DNA from: Verrucolacustris sp044348085
GTDB lineage: Bacteria; Verrucomicrobiota; Verrucomicrobiia; Methylacidiphilales; Verrucolacustridaceae
Assembly (NCBI GenBank): GCA_044348085.1
Contig: JBIKTM010000019.1
Coordinates: forward strand, 1 to 35,898
Direction of reading: 5' to 3'
Length of the DNA stretch: 35,898 bases
The notes beneath the pieces were generated by a model that was not told the DNA's origin, searched no databases, and saw only the letters and a list, made by a program, of their open reading frames with translations. Below, one piece after another: positions 24,868 to 33,628 of the stretch; the first letter of the stretch is position 1, and each line of letters opens with the position of its first letter. A program made the translations under genes and the position numbers.

Positions 24868-24895
24868 AATCTAAAGGGGCTAGGTTTACGGTCAA
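24868..24895 (-). promoter_or_regulatory. Candidate sigma-70-type promoter of the pilus-like operon
   Basis: On the minus strand TTGACC (24895-24890) and TAGATT (24873-24868) are separated by 16 bases and lie in the 74-bp gap after metH. Transcription would start at about the A of the ATG at 24861, giving a leaderless or nearly leaderless message. The absence of a Shine-Dalgarno there agrees with that. Confidence 0.35.
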
Positions 24896-24935
24896 TGGAA
24901 TTGAACCCCCCTCTCACCAACACTTTGGAAAAAAC

Positions 24936-27900
24936 TTACTCTTTTCGATCGTATGCCAAATTGGGCCTTAGCCACCTTTCAATCTCCTCCACGGCCACTC
25001 CTTTTCTACCCGCATAGTCTTCGACCTGATCCCGGCCAATCGGACCTACCGCAAAGTATCGAGCCTCAGGATGCCCAAAATACAGGCCACTCACAGAGCT
25101 CGCGGGTGTCATCGCACAATTTTCTGTGAGGCGAATTCCCACACTTGTCTCCGCATCCAATAATGCCATCAAGCCCCTCTTTTCTGTATGGTCAGGGCAA
25201 GCTGGATACCCTGCAGCAGGTCGAATCCCACGATACTTTTCATCAATCAAATCCTCCTTGGATAACCCCTCCTTTTTCCCAAATCCCCAAGCAGATCGAG
25301 CCAACTCATGCATCCTCTCCGCAAACGCCTCTGCACAACGATCCGCTAAAGCCTTCAACATGATCGCCTGATAATCGTCGTTCGCTTTTTCCAAATCCTT
25401 AGCCCAATCCTCCACTCCGTGACCCGCAGTGACCGCAAATGCCCCTAAATAATCCTTCTTTCCACTGCTCACAGGCGCCAAAAAGTCCGAAAGACAACGA
25501 TTGGGTTCCCCGTCGCTCCTCGCCATCTGCTGCCGCAACCCGTGAACCCTGGCTTTCACCTTCTTTCGAGAATCATCCTCATACAGTAAAATGTCGTCCC
25601 CATCTGAATTCGCAGGGAAAAAAGCCATCACACCCCGAGCCCGGATTCGCTTTTCCTTTAAAATCTTAGCTAGGAGGATTCTCGCGTCGTCATAAAGCTT
25701 TTTCGACTCCACCCCCACCACTGGATCTTCAAGGATTTTTGGAAATCGTCCCCGCAACTCCCACGCATGAAAGAACGGGGACCAGTCGATATAACCCGCC
25801 AGCTCTTCCAAGGGATAATTCTCGAAGACCTTGACCCCCAAAAACTCAGGCTTCTCAGGATCCTTTGACCAATCGAACTTTGCCGCTCGCTTCCGTGCCT
25901 CCCCAATCGAAAGAAGTTTCTGCGCTGCCCGACGAGCCTCATAATCCCTCCTCGCCTTATCCTGATCTGTCCGAACTTGGTTCAAATACCCCCCTCGATT
26001 CTCAGGCGAAAGCAACTTCTGCGCCACTCCAACCACCCGGGAGGCATCAATCACGTGCACCACCGATCCTGTATACGCAGGGGCAATCTTCACTGCCGTA
26101 TGAGCCGCACTAGTTGTCGCTCCACCAATCAACAAGGGAATTTCAAATTTTTCGCGACTCATCTCCTCCGCCACAGTCACCATCTCATCCAGCGAAGGTG
26201 TAATAAGCCCACTCAGCCCAATCAGATCCACCCCTTGCGATTTTGCCTCAGCCAAAATCTTCTCACACGGAACCATCACCCCCAGATCCACCACCTCGTA
26301 CCCGTTACAGGCCAAAACTACTCCCACAATATTCTTCCCAATGTCATGGACGTCGCCCTTAACCGTGGCCATGAGAATTTTCCCCGCTCCTTTACTCTTG
26401 TCTCCAGCCTTTTCCTTCTCCTTTTCCATGAAGGGCGTCAGATACGCCACCGCTTTTTTCATCACGCGGGCACTCTTTACCACTTGTGGAAGAAACATTT
26501 TTCCCGCACCGAAAAGATCCCCCACATGCCGCATTCCCCCCATCAAAGGCCCCTCGATCACTTGTAAAGGCCGTCCGTACTTCTGGCGTGCCTCCTCCGT
26601 GTCCACATCAATGAAATCGGTAATTCCTTTCAGCAGGGCGTGGAGCAACCTTTCATCTACAGAACCTTTCCTCCACTCCTCGTCTTTGACCACGGTTTTT
26701 CCACCCGCTTTGACCGTCTCCGCAAATTCTAACAATCGCTCCGTTGCGTCAGGACGACGATTCAGTAGAACATCCTCCACCCTCTCCTTAAGGTCAGCGG
26801 GAATCTCTTCATACACTGCCAACTGCCCCGCATTCACAATTGCCATATCCAACCCAGCCTGAATCGCATGATAAAGGAAACAGCAGTGCATGGCCTCCCG
26901 GACCGGATTATTTCCTCTGAATGAAAAGGATATATTGCTTAATCCACCGCTTGTTTTGCACCCAGGTAACGTCTTTTTGATCTCTCGGACCGCCTCAATA
27001 AATTCCACTGCGTAGTTGTTGTGCTCCTCAATTCCCGTCGCCACGGTTAAAATATTTACGTCAAAGATGATATCCTCGGGCGCCAATCCAGCTTTTTCAG
27101 TTAACAGCTGATACGCTCTTCGACAGATCGCCACCTTCCTCTTTGCATCGGCCGCCTGCCCCTCCTCATCAAACGCCATCACAATAACGGCCGCCCCATA
27201 GCGTCGGACTTTTTTGGCCTGCTCTAAAAAGACCTTCTCCCCCTCTTTTAGGCTGATCGAATTCACCACCGCTTTGCCCTGAACACACTGCAGGCCCGCC
27301 TCCAGAACTGACCACTTGGAGCTGTCCAAAATAAAAGGAATTCGCGCAATTTCTGGCTCACTACCGATCAGATGGAGAAACCGCGTCATGCTCGCCTCCC
27401 CATCCAAAAGGGCTTCATCGAAGTTGAGATCGATCATGTTCGCACCCGCTTCGACCTGTTGCCTTGCGACCGCCACAGCCTCCTCAAACTTTTCCTCTTT
27501 GATTAAAGCAGAGAACTTTGGCGATCCTGTAACGTTCGTTCTTTCCCCAATTGAGGTGAACGATCCCCCCGTTCCAATCTCGTAAGGTTCGAGTCCCGCC
27601 AGAACGGTAGAGTGGCTTGGGCTTGCAGGGATTCTGGGTTTTGCTTTCGCCACGGCCTGAGCGATCACCGCTATATGATCTGGCGTTGTGCCGCAACAAC
27701 CTCCCACCATGTTCAAAAATCCTGCTTGAGCAAATTCCCCTAAAACCTCCGCCATCTGCTCGGGAGTCTCGTCATACCCACCAAATGCATTCGGAAGCCC
27801 AGCATTTGGGTAACAGCTGACAAAACAGTTGGCCAACTTGGATAGCGCCGCCATATAAGGACGCATCTCTTTCGGACCCAGCGCACAATTAATTCCAACA

Positions 27901-28643
27901 CTGAAGGGCTGGGCATGCCGAATCGAATGCCAAAACGCCTCAGTTGTCTGCCCAGACAGAGTCCTTCCCGATGCATCGGTAATCGTCACTGAAATCATAA
28001 CAGGCAATCGATACCCCAACTCGTCAAAAACCTCCTCCATCGCCCACAACGCTGCCTTGAGATTTAAAGTGTCAAACGTGGTCTCGGGAAGAAGTACATC
28101 CACTCCTCCCTCAATTAAGGCTCTTACCTGCTCCCCATATGCGTCGGAAAGCTGCCGAAAGGACACCGCCCGATACTCGGGTCGGTTCACATCGGGTGAC
28201 ATCGATGCCGTTCGGTTGGTCGGCCCCACTGCCCCTGCAACCCACGCCAATTTACTAGGATTGGCTTTCATGTGCTCATCCGCCACTTTTCGTGCCAATC
28301 GAGCTGCCTCAAGGTTGATCTCCCTCACAGCCCCCTCCAGCCCATAGTCGGCTTGAGAAATCGATGTCGAATTAAACGTGTTGGTCTCGATAATTTCTGC
28401 CCCTCCCTCCAAATACGCCCGATGGATTCCTCCAATGACATCGGGCCGGGTCAGAGTGAGAAGATCATTATTTCCCTTCAGATCACTCGGGTGATTCGCA
28501 TACCTTTCTCCGCGGAAATCCTTTTCCGTCAACTTATGACGTTGGATCATCGTCCCCATCGCGCCGTCCATCATGACAATCCTCTCCCGAAGGGCCTTTT
28601 CGAGTTGCCCCCTACGCAAAATAACTCTTTCACGCGATTCCAT
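24936..28643 (-). CDS. metH: Cobalamin-dependent methionine synthase
   Basis: The 1235-residue protein is full length for the family, with all four modules. These are the homocysteine domain (about 20-330; zinc cysteines in GINCALG and GGCCGTTP) and the methyltetrahydrofolate domain (about 350-620; TNVTGSPKF, ANMIDLNFDEA). The B12 domain (about 660-900) has DVHDIGKNIVG, where His766 would replace the lower ligand of cobalamin. The C-terminal reactivation domain (about 920-1235) has RPAAGYPACPDHTEK, which binds SAM. The enzyme methylates homocysteine to methionine. The gene is preceded by palindromic repeats that may regulate it. It uses the ATG at 28643. Confidence 0.97.
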   Translation of the reverse strand: MESRERVILRRGQLEKALRERIVMMDGAMGTMIQRHKLTEKDFRGERYANHPSDLKGNNDLLTLTRPDVIGGIHRAYLEGGAEIIETNTFNSTSISQADYGLEGAVREINLEAARLARKVADEHMKANPSKLAWVAGAVGPTNRTASMSPDVNRPEYRAVSFRQLSDAYGEQVRALIEGGVDVLLPETTFDTLNLKAALWAMEEVFDELGYRLPVMISVTITDASGRTLSGQTTEAFWHSIRHAQPFSVGINCALGPKEMRPYMAALSKLANCFVSCYPNAGLPNAFGGYDETPEQMAEVLGEFAQAGFLNMVGGCCGTTPDHIAVIAQAVAKAKPRIPASPSHSTVLAGLEPYEIGTGGSFTSIGERTNVTGSPKFSALIKEEKFEEAVAVARQQVEAGANMIDLNFDEALLDGEASMTRFLHLIGSEPEIARIPFILDSSKWSVLEAGLQCVQGKAVVNSISLKEGEKVFLEQAKKVRRYGAAVIVMAFDEEGQAADAKRKVAICRRAYQLLTEKAGLAPEDIIFDVNILTVATGIEEHNNYAVEFIEAVREIKKTLPGCKTSGGLSNISFSFRGNNPVREAMHCCFLYHAIQAGLDMAIVNAGQLAVYEEIPADLKERVEDVLLNRRPDATERLLEFAETVKAGGKTVVKDEEWRKGSVDERLLHALLKGITDFIDVDTEEARQKYGRPLQVIEGPLMGGMRHVGDLFGAGKMFLPQVVKSARVMKKAVAYLTPFMEKEKEKAGDKSKGAGKILMATVKGDVHDIGKNIVGVVLACNGYEVVDLGVMVPCEKILAEAKSQGVDLIGLSGLITPSLDEMVTVAEEMSREKFEIPLLIGGATTSAAHTAVKIAPAYTGSVVHVIDASRVVGVAQKLLSPENRGGYLNQVRTDQDKARRDYEARRAAQKLLSIGEARKRAAKFDWSKDPEKPEFLGVKVFENYPLEELAGYIDWSPFFHAWELRGRFPKILEDPVVGVESKKLYDDARILLAKILKEKRIRARGVMAFFPANSDGDDILLYEDDSRKKVKARVHGLRQQMARSDGEPNRCLSDFLAPVSSGKKDYLGAFAVTAGHGVEDWAKDLEKANDDYQAIMLKALADRCAEAFAERMHELARSAWGFGKKEGLSKEDLIDEKYRGIRPAAGYPACPDHTEKRGLMALLDAETSVGIRLTENCAMTPASSVSGLYFGHPEARYFAVGPIGRDQVEDYAGRKGVAVEEIERWLRPNLAYDRKE

Positions 28644-28655
28644 GCTTTCAGCCTA

Positions 28656-28675
28656 GACAGGTTTTATCCCCTGTC
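28656..28675. repeat. Inverted repeat in the metH leader
   Basis: GACAGG (28656-28661) and CCTGTC (28670-28675) form perfect 6-bp arms with an 8-base spacer, 12 bases ahead of the metH ATG. It could be a leader hairpin affecting ribosome access or an operator half-site pair. Confidence 0.4.
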
Positions 28676-28713
28676 GATATATATATCAACTTATCATGAT
28701 ATATCGATATATC
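28676..28713. promoter_or_regulatory. Cluster of GATATATC-type palindromes upstream of metH
   Basis: A 12-bp perfect palindrome, GATATATATATC (28676-28687), is followed 10 bases later by a 16-bp perfect palindrome (28698-28713). The second is also a direct repeat of GATATATC. The block is far more AT-rich than its surroundings and sits 33-70 bases ahead of the metH start, where an operator or promoter would be. On the minus strand TTGATA (28689-28684) could act as a -35, with a poor -10 (GATAAA, 28668-28663) after 15 bases. Confidence 0.45.
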
Positions 28714-28777
28714 TGAATCTGTATCGGAACCTTTGCCTTGGCCTAATCCGCCTGTGAGATACTCTTTTCAACTTCTC

Positions 28778-28850
28778 GGCGCTGTCGTCTAGAGGCCTAG
28801 GACAGGTCCCTTTCAAGGACCATACACGGGTTCGAATCCCGTCAGCGCCA
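28778..28850 (+). tRNA. tRNA-Glu (anticodon TTC)
   Basis: This is a complete 73-base cloverleaf. The acceptor stem GGCGCTG/CAGCGCC (28778-28784 with 28843-28849) is perfect, with discriminator A28850. The anticodon stem GGTCC/GGACC encloses CTTTCAA with TTC at 28812-28814. The T-arm is ACGGG-TTCGAAT-CCCGT. CCA is not encoded. It lies between metH and ispD, both on the other strand. Confidence 0.97.
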
Positions 28851-28851
28851 A

Positions 28852-29547
28852 CTACTTGCTTCCAGCCTTTAACCAAACTTCGGCCAACTGCCAATCCGAC
28901 GGGAGCGTGATCTTAAGATTGGGTTCCGTCGCCTCGACCAAAATTCCCTTCACCCCCGCCAGCTCCGCCGCCGCCATGCAATCCGTCACCGTCTTCCCCT
29001 CAGCCCGTGCCTTCTGTAAACCCTGCCGTAAAATCGTCCCCCGCACCACTTGCGGGGTCTCCATTCTCCATAACCCCTCCCGATCTAACAGACGCACAAC
29101 ATTTCCCTGCCCATCCGCCTCTCTTACTGTATCACTCATCTTTCGAGCCGCCGCAGCGGCTCCCGACTTTTTGGCCCCCGCTATCACTCTCTCAATCAGC
29201 CCCGTCGTTGTTAAAACTCGTGCCGCGTCGTGCACCACGGCCCACTCAGTCCCACCCCCTAACGCCTCCAACCCCTCCCAAACCGAGTCCTGCCTCTCCT
29301 TACCTCCAACAATCACCTCCACTCTTTTGGCCTCCTTTGGATAATTTTTTCCAATCCAAAGTTTCGCCTCCTCCTGCACATCCGCACGTACAGCCACCAC
29401 CACCTTCTCGATATCGCGAATCCTTAGCAACGCCTCCAACCCGTACGCCAGAACAGGACGCCCCGCGATGGCCGTGATCGATTTATCATGACCCAACCTC
29501 CGGCCCTGCCCAGCGGCCAAAAGAATCGCCCCAGCCGAACCGCTCAC
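28852..29547 (-). CDS. ispD: 2-C-methyl-D-erythritol 4-phosphate cytidylyltransferase
   Basis: This 231-residue MEP-pathway enzyme couples CTP to MEP for isoprenoid synthesis. Motifs seen are LLAAGQGRRLG followed by DK, VHDAAR, LWRMETPQ and NLKITLPSDW, the last holding the conserved Lys. The usual DDA motif reads TDCMAAAEL, so one Asp is replaced, although TD-type variants exist. The start is GTG 29547, overlapping the mlaD stop (GTGA). Placement at the end of a phospholipid-transport operon is unusual. Its partner ispF is not in the window. Confidence 0.9.
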   Translation of the reverse strand: MSGSAGAILLAAGQGRRLGHDKSITAIAGRPVLAYGLEALLRIRDIEKVVVAVRADVQEEAKLWIGKNYPKEAKRVEVIVGGKERQDSVWEGLEALGGGTEWAVVHDAARVLTTTGLIERVIAGAKKSGAAAAARKMSDTVREADGQGNVVRLLDREGLWRMETPQVVRGTILRQGLQKARAEGKTVTDCMAAAELAGVKGILVEATEPNLKITLPSDWQLAEVWLKAGSK

Positions 29548-30257
29548 GGACGCGATCGCTCAAGGGGAGACGTTTTTTTGTCTGCCTTCTTTCTGCCCTC
29601 TCCCTCTTCCTCCCCCTTTCCTGAATCATCACTGTAAAACAGAACTCCATGTTTTCTCAAATTCGCCATCAAGTTTTTCATGTCTTGCGCCATCTTCTCA
29701 TCCTTCATCATTGTGTAGAGAGGGCCTTTACCATTCTTGGCCTCGTCCAACAGCGCCTGAGCCGACTTCGCAAAACCGTCTACCCTCCTAGCCGCAGATC
29801 GAATATCCTCCAAGGCAGGCCCCGCCGAAGCCAGCATCGCATTTAAACCCGCCTCCTGTTCCCCCTTCACTCTCTCCCCAGACTGAATAAATGTTCCGTC
29901 CATGGTCTCAGGAGGAACCACCCGAACAAATCGATCTCCCAGCATCCCATACTGATCAATCCTGAATTTAGAATGAGCAGGCAACTGGGTCCCATCATCG
30001 ATCCGTAGGGTCAACTCCACGTAATTTTGCCCCACCCGATAGATCGGAGTGTCCGAAACAATTCCGATCTGAGCTCCCCGAAGCAAAACCTTTGAATTTT
30101 TTAAAATATCCCTCGCATCCTCAAACTCCACGATCACAGGATAGGTTTTACGAAAGTAATTCCCCAGCTTTCCAAAAGCCACAATCAGGCTGGCCGTAGC
30201 CACCAGGCCCGCGATTACGAAGAACCCCACTTTTGTTTCTAAACTACCTTCTTTCAT
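29544..30257 (-). CDS. mlaD: MlaD-type MCE-domain lipid-transport protein
   Basis: The protein has 237 residues from ATG 30257, which has AGGAG 5 bases upstream; a longer in-frame frame overlaps mlaF and is not used. A single N-terminal transmembrane helix (about 9-30) is followed by the MCE/MlaD domain (about 38-120): YPVIVEFEDARDILKNSKVL, LRGAQIGIVSDTPI and DQYGMLGDRFVRVVPP. A helical tail and an extremely charged C-terminus (EEEGEGRKKADKK) complete it. MlaD hexamers hold lipid on the periplasmic side of the MlaFE transporter. Confidence 0.9.
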   Translation of the reverse strand: MKEGSLETKVGFFVIAGLVATASLIVAFGKLGNYFRKTYPVIVEFEDARDILKNSKVLLRGAQIGIVSDTPIYRVGQNYVELTLRIDDGTQLPAHSKFRIDQYGMLGDRFVRVVPPETMDGTFIQSGERVKGEQEAGLNAMLASAGPALEDIRSAARRVDGFAKSAQALLDEAKNGKGPLYTMMKDEKMAQDMKNLMANLRKHGVLFYSDDSGKGEEEGEGRKKADKKTSPLERSRP

Positions 30258-30270
30258 AAGACTCCTTTCC

Positions 30271-31017
30271 TTATCCTGTGATTCCGATTCCTTCAGCATG
30301 CCCGCGAACAAAGTCGCGTACCAGAGGATCCTCACATCGATCCACCTGTTCAGGCGTGCCTTCGAAGTAAATCTTGCCCTCATGCAAATAGGAAATCCTT
30401 TCCCCCACCATTCGCGCACTCACCATATCGTGCGTCACCACAATCGAGGCCATACCCAACATCTTCCCCAAATGCAGGATCAGGCGATTAATGCTATCCG
30501 CCACAATCGGGTCCAACCCCGTCGTGGGTTCATCGTACAACATGATGTCGGGTCGAGAAATAATGGCCCTCGCCAAAGCCGCCCTCTTCTTCATTCCTCC
30601 ACTCAACTCGGCAGGCATCTTCTCCTCCGTCCCACTTAGGGAAACAATCTTCAGAGCCTCAGCAACCTTGTCCCTTAACACGGCGTCACTTTTTTCTCCC
30701 TGTTCCCGCAAAGGAAACGCCAGATTATCAAAAACGGTCAGCGAATCGAACAGCGCAGAACCTTGAAAAAGCATTCCAATCTTTCTGCGGTACGGGTTCC
30801 ACTCCTCCTCACTCAGCCCAGTCAGCTTCTTACCTTCAAAAAAAACTTCCCCTGCCTCGGGTTGCAAGAGCCCCATGATCACACGAAGCATCACACTCTT
30901 GCCGCACCCACTTCGCCCAATCACAACCACACGCTCCGCAGGCCCTAATCTCAAATTGACGCCTCGCAAAACCTCTTGCCCCCCCATGCTTTTCCATATT
31001 TCTTTGAGTTGTAACAT
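30271..31017 (-). CDS. mlaF: MlaF-type ABC transporter ATPase
   Basis: The 248-residue protein has a complete set of ABC motifs: Walker A GRSGCGKS, Q-loop MLFQGSALFDSLTVFDN (the Mla-type LFDSLTV), signature LSGGMKKRAALARAI, Walker B IMLYDEPTTGLDP and the switch histidine in VVTHD. It drives phospholipid movement between the membranes. It is 13 bases ahead of mlaD and 8 bases after mlaE. Confidence 0.95.
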   Translation of the reverse strand: MLQLKEIWKSMGGQEVLRGVNLRLGPAERVVVIGRSGCGKSVMLRVIMGLLQPEAGEVFFEGKKLTGLSEEEWNPYRRKIGMLFQGSALFDSLTVFDNLAFPLREQGEKSDAVLRDKVAEALKIVSLSGTEEKMPAELSGGMKKRAALARAIISRPDIMLYDEPTTGLDPIVADSINRLILHLGKMLGMASIVVTHDMVSARMVGERISYLHEGKIYFEGTPEQVDRCEDPLVRDFVRGHAEGIGITG

Positions 31018-31025
31018 TGTTTTTC

Positions 31026-31823
31026 TCAGTTGGAGTAGAGGAGCGCATTCAGAAGCACCGTCAGAAAGAAGTTCACAATCAAAAGGGCCAGCGATGCGTT
31101 AACAACAGCCTCAGTCGTCGTCTTGCCCACCCCCGCCGTCCCAGGGGGGCAGTTCATTCCCTTATGACAAGCGATCGCCGCAATAATCACCGCAAAAATA
31201 AAGGACTTGATCAGCGCAATCACCACGTCCTTGCTGTCCGTAAATTTGATCGTGTTGTCCCAATAGTATGCTCCATCCACACCAAATATTTTTACTGCAA
31301 CAAAATATCCGCATCCGATTCCCGTGACCAAAGCCAGCCCGGTCAAAATCGGCGCTGATATCACTAAAGCCAAAAACCTCGGCACAATCAGATACTCCGT
31401 CGGATACACCCCCAACGCCCGCAGGGCGTCCACCTGCTCGGTAATCTTCATGGAACTCAACTCCGCGGCCATCGCCGCTCCCACTCTTCCAGCCAAAAGC
31501 AAACAACATAAAACTGGACCTAACTCTCGACACATTGCAATCGAGACGGTTGGCCCGATAGCGGACTCCATGCCAAATCTTTTAAACTGAAACCATACCT
31601 GTGCCGCAAATACCGCGCCCGTGAATGCTCCCGTCGTCAAAACCACAACCTGCGAACGAATTCCAATGAAGTACATTTGCTCCCAAAGCTGATCCCACCG
31701 AATTCGATACTGCACCATGCTCCGCAAGGTATCGCCGAGAAGAATGAAGACCGATCCAGCCGTCCGACAGGACTCCGTGAAAACGGCTCCAAATTTACCC
31801 GCTAAATACACGGCCCAGCCCAT
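31026..31823 (-). CDS. mlaE: MlaE-type permease of the lipid-transport ABC system
   Basis: The 265-residue protein has about five to six hydrophobic segments and the family's sequence marks: FTGAVFAAQVWFQFKRFG, RELGPVLCCLLLAGRVGAAM, AAELSSMKITEQVDALRALG and the end GTAGVGKTTTEAVVNASLAL. It is first of mlaE-mlaF-mlaD. No mlaC (periplasmic carrier) or mlaB (STAS) follows, so those parts are either absent or elsewhere. Confidence 0.93.
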   Translation of the reverse strand: MGWAVYLAGKFGAVFTESCRTAGSVFILLGDTLRSMVQYRIRWDQLWEQMYFIGIRSQVVVLTTGAFTGAVFAAQVWFQFKRFGMESAIGPTVSIAMCRELGPVLCCLLLAGRVGAAMAAELSSMKITEQVDALRALGVYPTEYLIVPRFLALVISAPILTGLALVTGIGCGYFVAVKIFGVDGAYYWDNTIKFTDSKDVVIALIKSFIFAVIIAAIACHKGMNCPPGTAGVGKTTTEAVVNASLALLIVNFFLTVLLNALLYSN

Positions 31824-31854
31824 TCAATTGTTCTAGGGAACACCTACCCCCGCA

Positions 31855-32523
31855 TCAAGCCGACTGCCCAAACCAACTTTCAATCTCCTGAATACTAAGC
31901 TCATCCATCCTCTCAACCTCCCGATCTACACCCTCCAAGTGCCCCCCAGGATGCGTTGTTGTCACACCGACCACCTTCATCCCTGCCGCCCGCCCCGCCT
32001 CCACCCCCGCCGGCGCATCCTCAAAAACCACACACCTTTCAGATTTTGCCACCAAACGCCTGGCCACCTCTAAAAAAACATCCGGCGCAGGCTTCCCTTT
32101 CTTCACATGCTCCGCCGTCACTGCTGTTTTAAAAAACATCTCCAAGTCCAAAATCTCTAAACCCAGCTTTACGTTCCTATCCTCCGTAGAGGAGCCAATT
32201 CCACACGCGATTCCCCCCTCCCGAAGCCGCTCCAACCACTGCCGAACCCCAGGCAGTGGCTCAATACCCCAAGCCTTCACCACCTCCCGATACAACTCCT
32301 CTTTCCTTAAACTCAGCCTCTGAATTTCATTCAAATCCTCAGACCAGTGGAGCATATCCCTCATGATCTCCACATTTCTCCTCCCAAATCCTTTTAAAAA
32401 ATGCCCCTCAGGCAAAACCTTGCCCTCCTCCCTCGCCAATCTTTCCCAACTCTCCTCATGATGACGCGAGCTGTCCAAGATCACCCCATCCCAATCAAAA
32501 ATTGCCGTCCAAATAGCTTTCAC
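31855..32523 (-). CDS. HAD-superfamily hydrolase, beta-phosphoglucomutase-like
   Basis: The 222-residue protein starts at GTG 32523. The HAD motifs are present: nucleophile Asp10 and acid Asp12 in FDWDGV, Ser in CGIGSSTEDRN, Lys in KKGKPAPDVF, and acidic FEDAPAGVEAG. The helical cap after motif I is of the phosphatase/phosphoglucomutase (subclass I) type. Substrate cannot be set from the sequence; a sugar phosphate is typical. It lies 31 bases ahead of mlaE and may be cotranscribed with it. It is divergent from ruvB. Confidence 0.85.
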   Translation of the reverse strand: MKAIWTAIFDWDGVILDSSRHHEESWERLAREEGKVLPEGHFLKGFGRRNVEIMRDMLHWSEDLNEIQRLSLRKEELYREVVKAWGIEPLPGVRQWLERLREGGIACGIGSSTEDRNVKLGLEILDLEMFFKTAVTAEHVKKGKPAPDVFLEVARRLVAKSERCVVFEDAPAGVEAGRAAGMKVVGVTTTHPGGHLEGVDREVERMDELSIQEIESWFGQSA

Positions 32524-32588
32524 CTTATGTGGGCATAGCGACCCACCTTCCCACTTTCAAACTTTCCTCCTTCCGTCATCCTTATCCT

Positions 32589-33605
32589 ATGTCCGCTAAA
32601 CCCCTAGAAAAACTCAATACCCCCTCGGGCGATGCTATCGAACAGTCCCTCCGCCCCTCACGCCTCACCGATTTTACAGGCCAACCCAAACTAAAAGACC
32701 GTCTCGGCATCCTGATCGACTCCGCACGCGCCCGATCGCAACCCCTCGATCACCTTCTCCTTAGCGGACCCCCTGGCCTAGGAAAAACAACTCTCGCTCA
32801 TATTCTCGGCGCAGAGATGAATGCCACGGTCCGCACCACCTCAGGCCCTGCCATCGAAAAGGCAGGCGACCTCGCCGGTCTGCTCACGGGCCTGCAAGAA
32901 GGAGATATCCTCTTCATCGACGAAATTCATCGCCTCTCCAAAGTCATCGAAGAGTACCTCTACCCCGCCGTAGAGGATTTTCGAATCGATATCGTCATCG
33001 ATCAGGGCCCCGCCGCCCGCTCCGTTCGCCTTAACCTTCCCCGCTTTACGCTCATCGGAGCCACCACGCGTGCGGGCCTTCTCAGTGCTCCCCTTCGCTC
33101 CCGATTCGGCGTCGCCCACCGACTCGACTACTACTCGGTCGAAGATCTTACGGCCATCGTGCAACGCTCCGCTTCGCTTTTGGAAGTCAAACTGGAGCCA
33201 CAGGCCGCCCCCGAAATCGCTCGGCGCTGCCGAGGCACCCCGCGGATCGCAAACAATCTCCTCCGCTGGGTTCGTGATTACTCGCTCGCACGTACCCAAG
33301 GGACCGCCTCTGCTGCCACTGCGATTGCCGCCCTCGAGATGCTTGAGATCGATCAAAACGGTTTGGACGAAATGGACAAACGTCTCCTCCAAGCACTCAC
33401 GGGCAAATGGAAGGGAGGACCTGCAGGACTCCACTCCCTAGCCGCCTCGGTAGGAGAGGAACCAGGCACTCTCGAGGAGGTCCACGAACCGTACCTCATC
33501 CTTGAAGGCTACTTACAACGCACCCAACAAGGACGTGTCGCCCTTCCTCGTGCGTATGAAGTCCTCGGGCTCAAACCCCCCGCATCCCAAGCCACACTTC
33601 TCTAA
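32589..33605 (+). CDS. ruvB: Holliday junction branch-migration ATPase RuvB
   Basis: The protein has 338 residues from ATG 32589; an in-frame ATG 60 bases earlier adds residues not conserved in the family. The AAA+ core has Walker A GPPGLGKTTL, Walker B FIDEIHRL, the sensor region GATTRAGLLSAPLRSRFG and RGTPRIANNLLRWVRDY. A winged-helix C-terminus follows. RuvB hexamers drive branch migration with RuvA. Neither ruvA nor ruvC is in the window, so the genes are split here. Confidence 0.96.
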   Translation: MSAKPLEKLNTPSGDAIEQSLRPSRLTDFTGQPKLKDRLGILIDSARARSQPLDHLLLSGPPGLGKTTLAHILGAEMNATVRTTSGPAIEKAGDLAGLLTGLQEGDILFIDEIHRLSKVIEEYLYPAVEDFRIDIVIDQGPAARSVRLNLPRFTLIGATTRAGLLSAPLRSRFGVAHRLDYYSVEDLTAIVQRSASLLEVKLEPQAAPEIARRCRGTPRIANNLLRWVRDYSLARTQGTASAATAIAALEMLEIDQNGLDEMDKRLLQALTGKWKGGPAGLHSLAASVGEEPGTLEEVHEPYLILEGYLQRTQQGRVALPRAYEVLGLKPPASQATLL

Positions 33606-33628
33606 AATCAACGCCGAACATATACGGC

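Noticed and set aside
25977..26567. 196-residue plus-strand frame inside metH
   Set aside because: It is His/Arg/Pro-rich antisense to the conserved B12-binding region of metH. It is a shadow frame.
28644..28777. Cobalamin or SAM/SAH riboswitch ahead of metH
   Set aside because: The leader is too short for a cobalamin riboswitch and shows no B12 box or other core I can recognise. Only the palindromes are visible.
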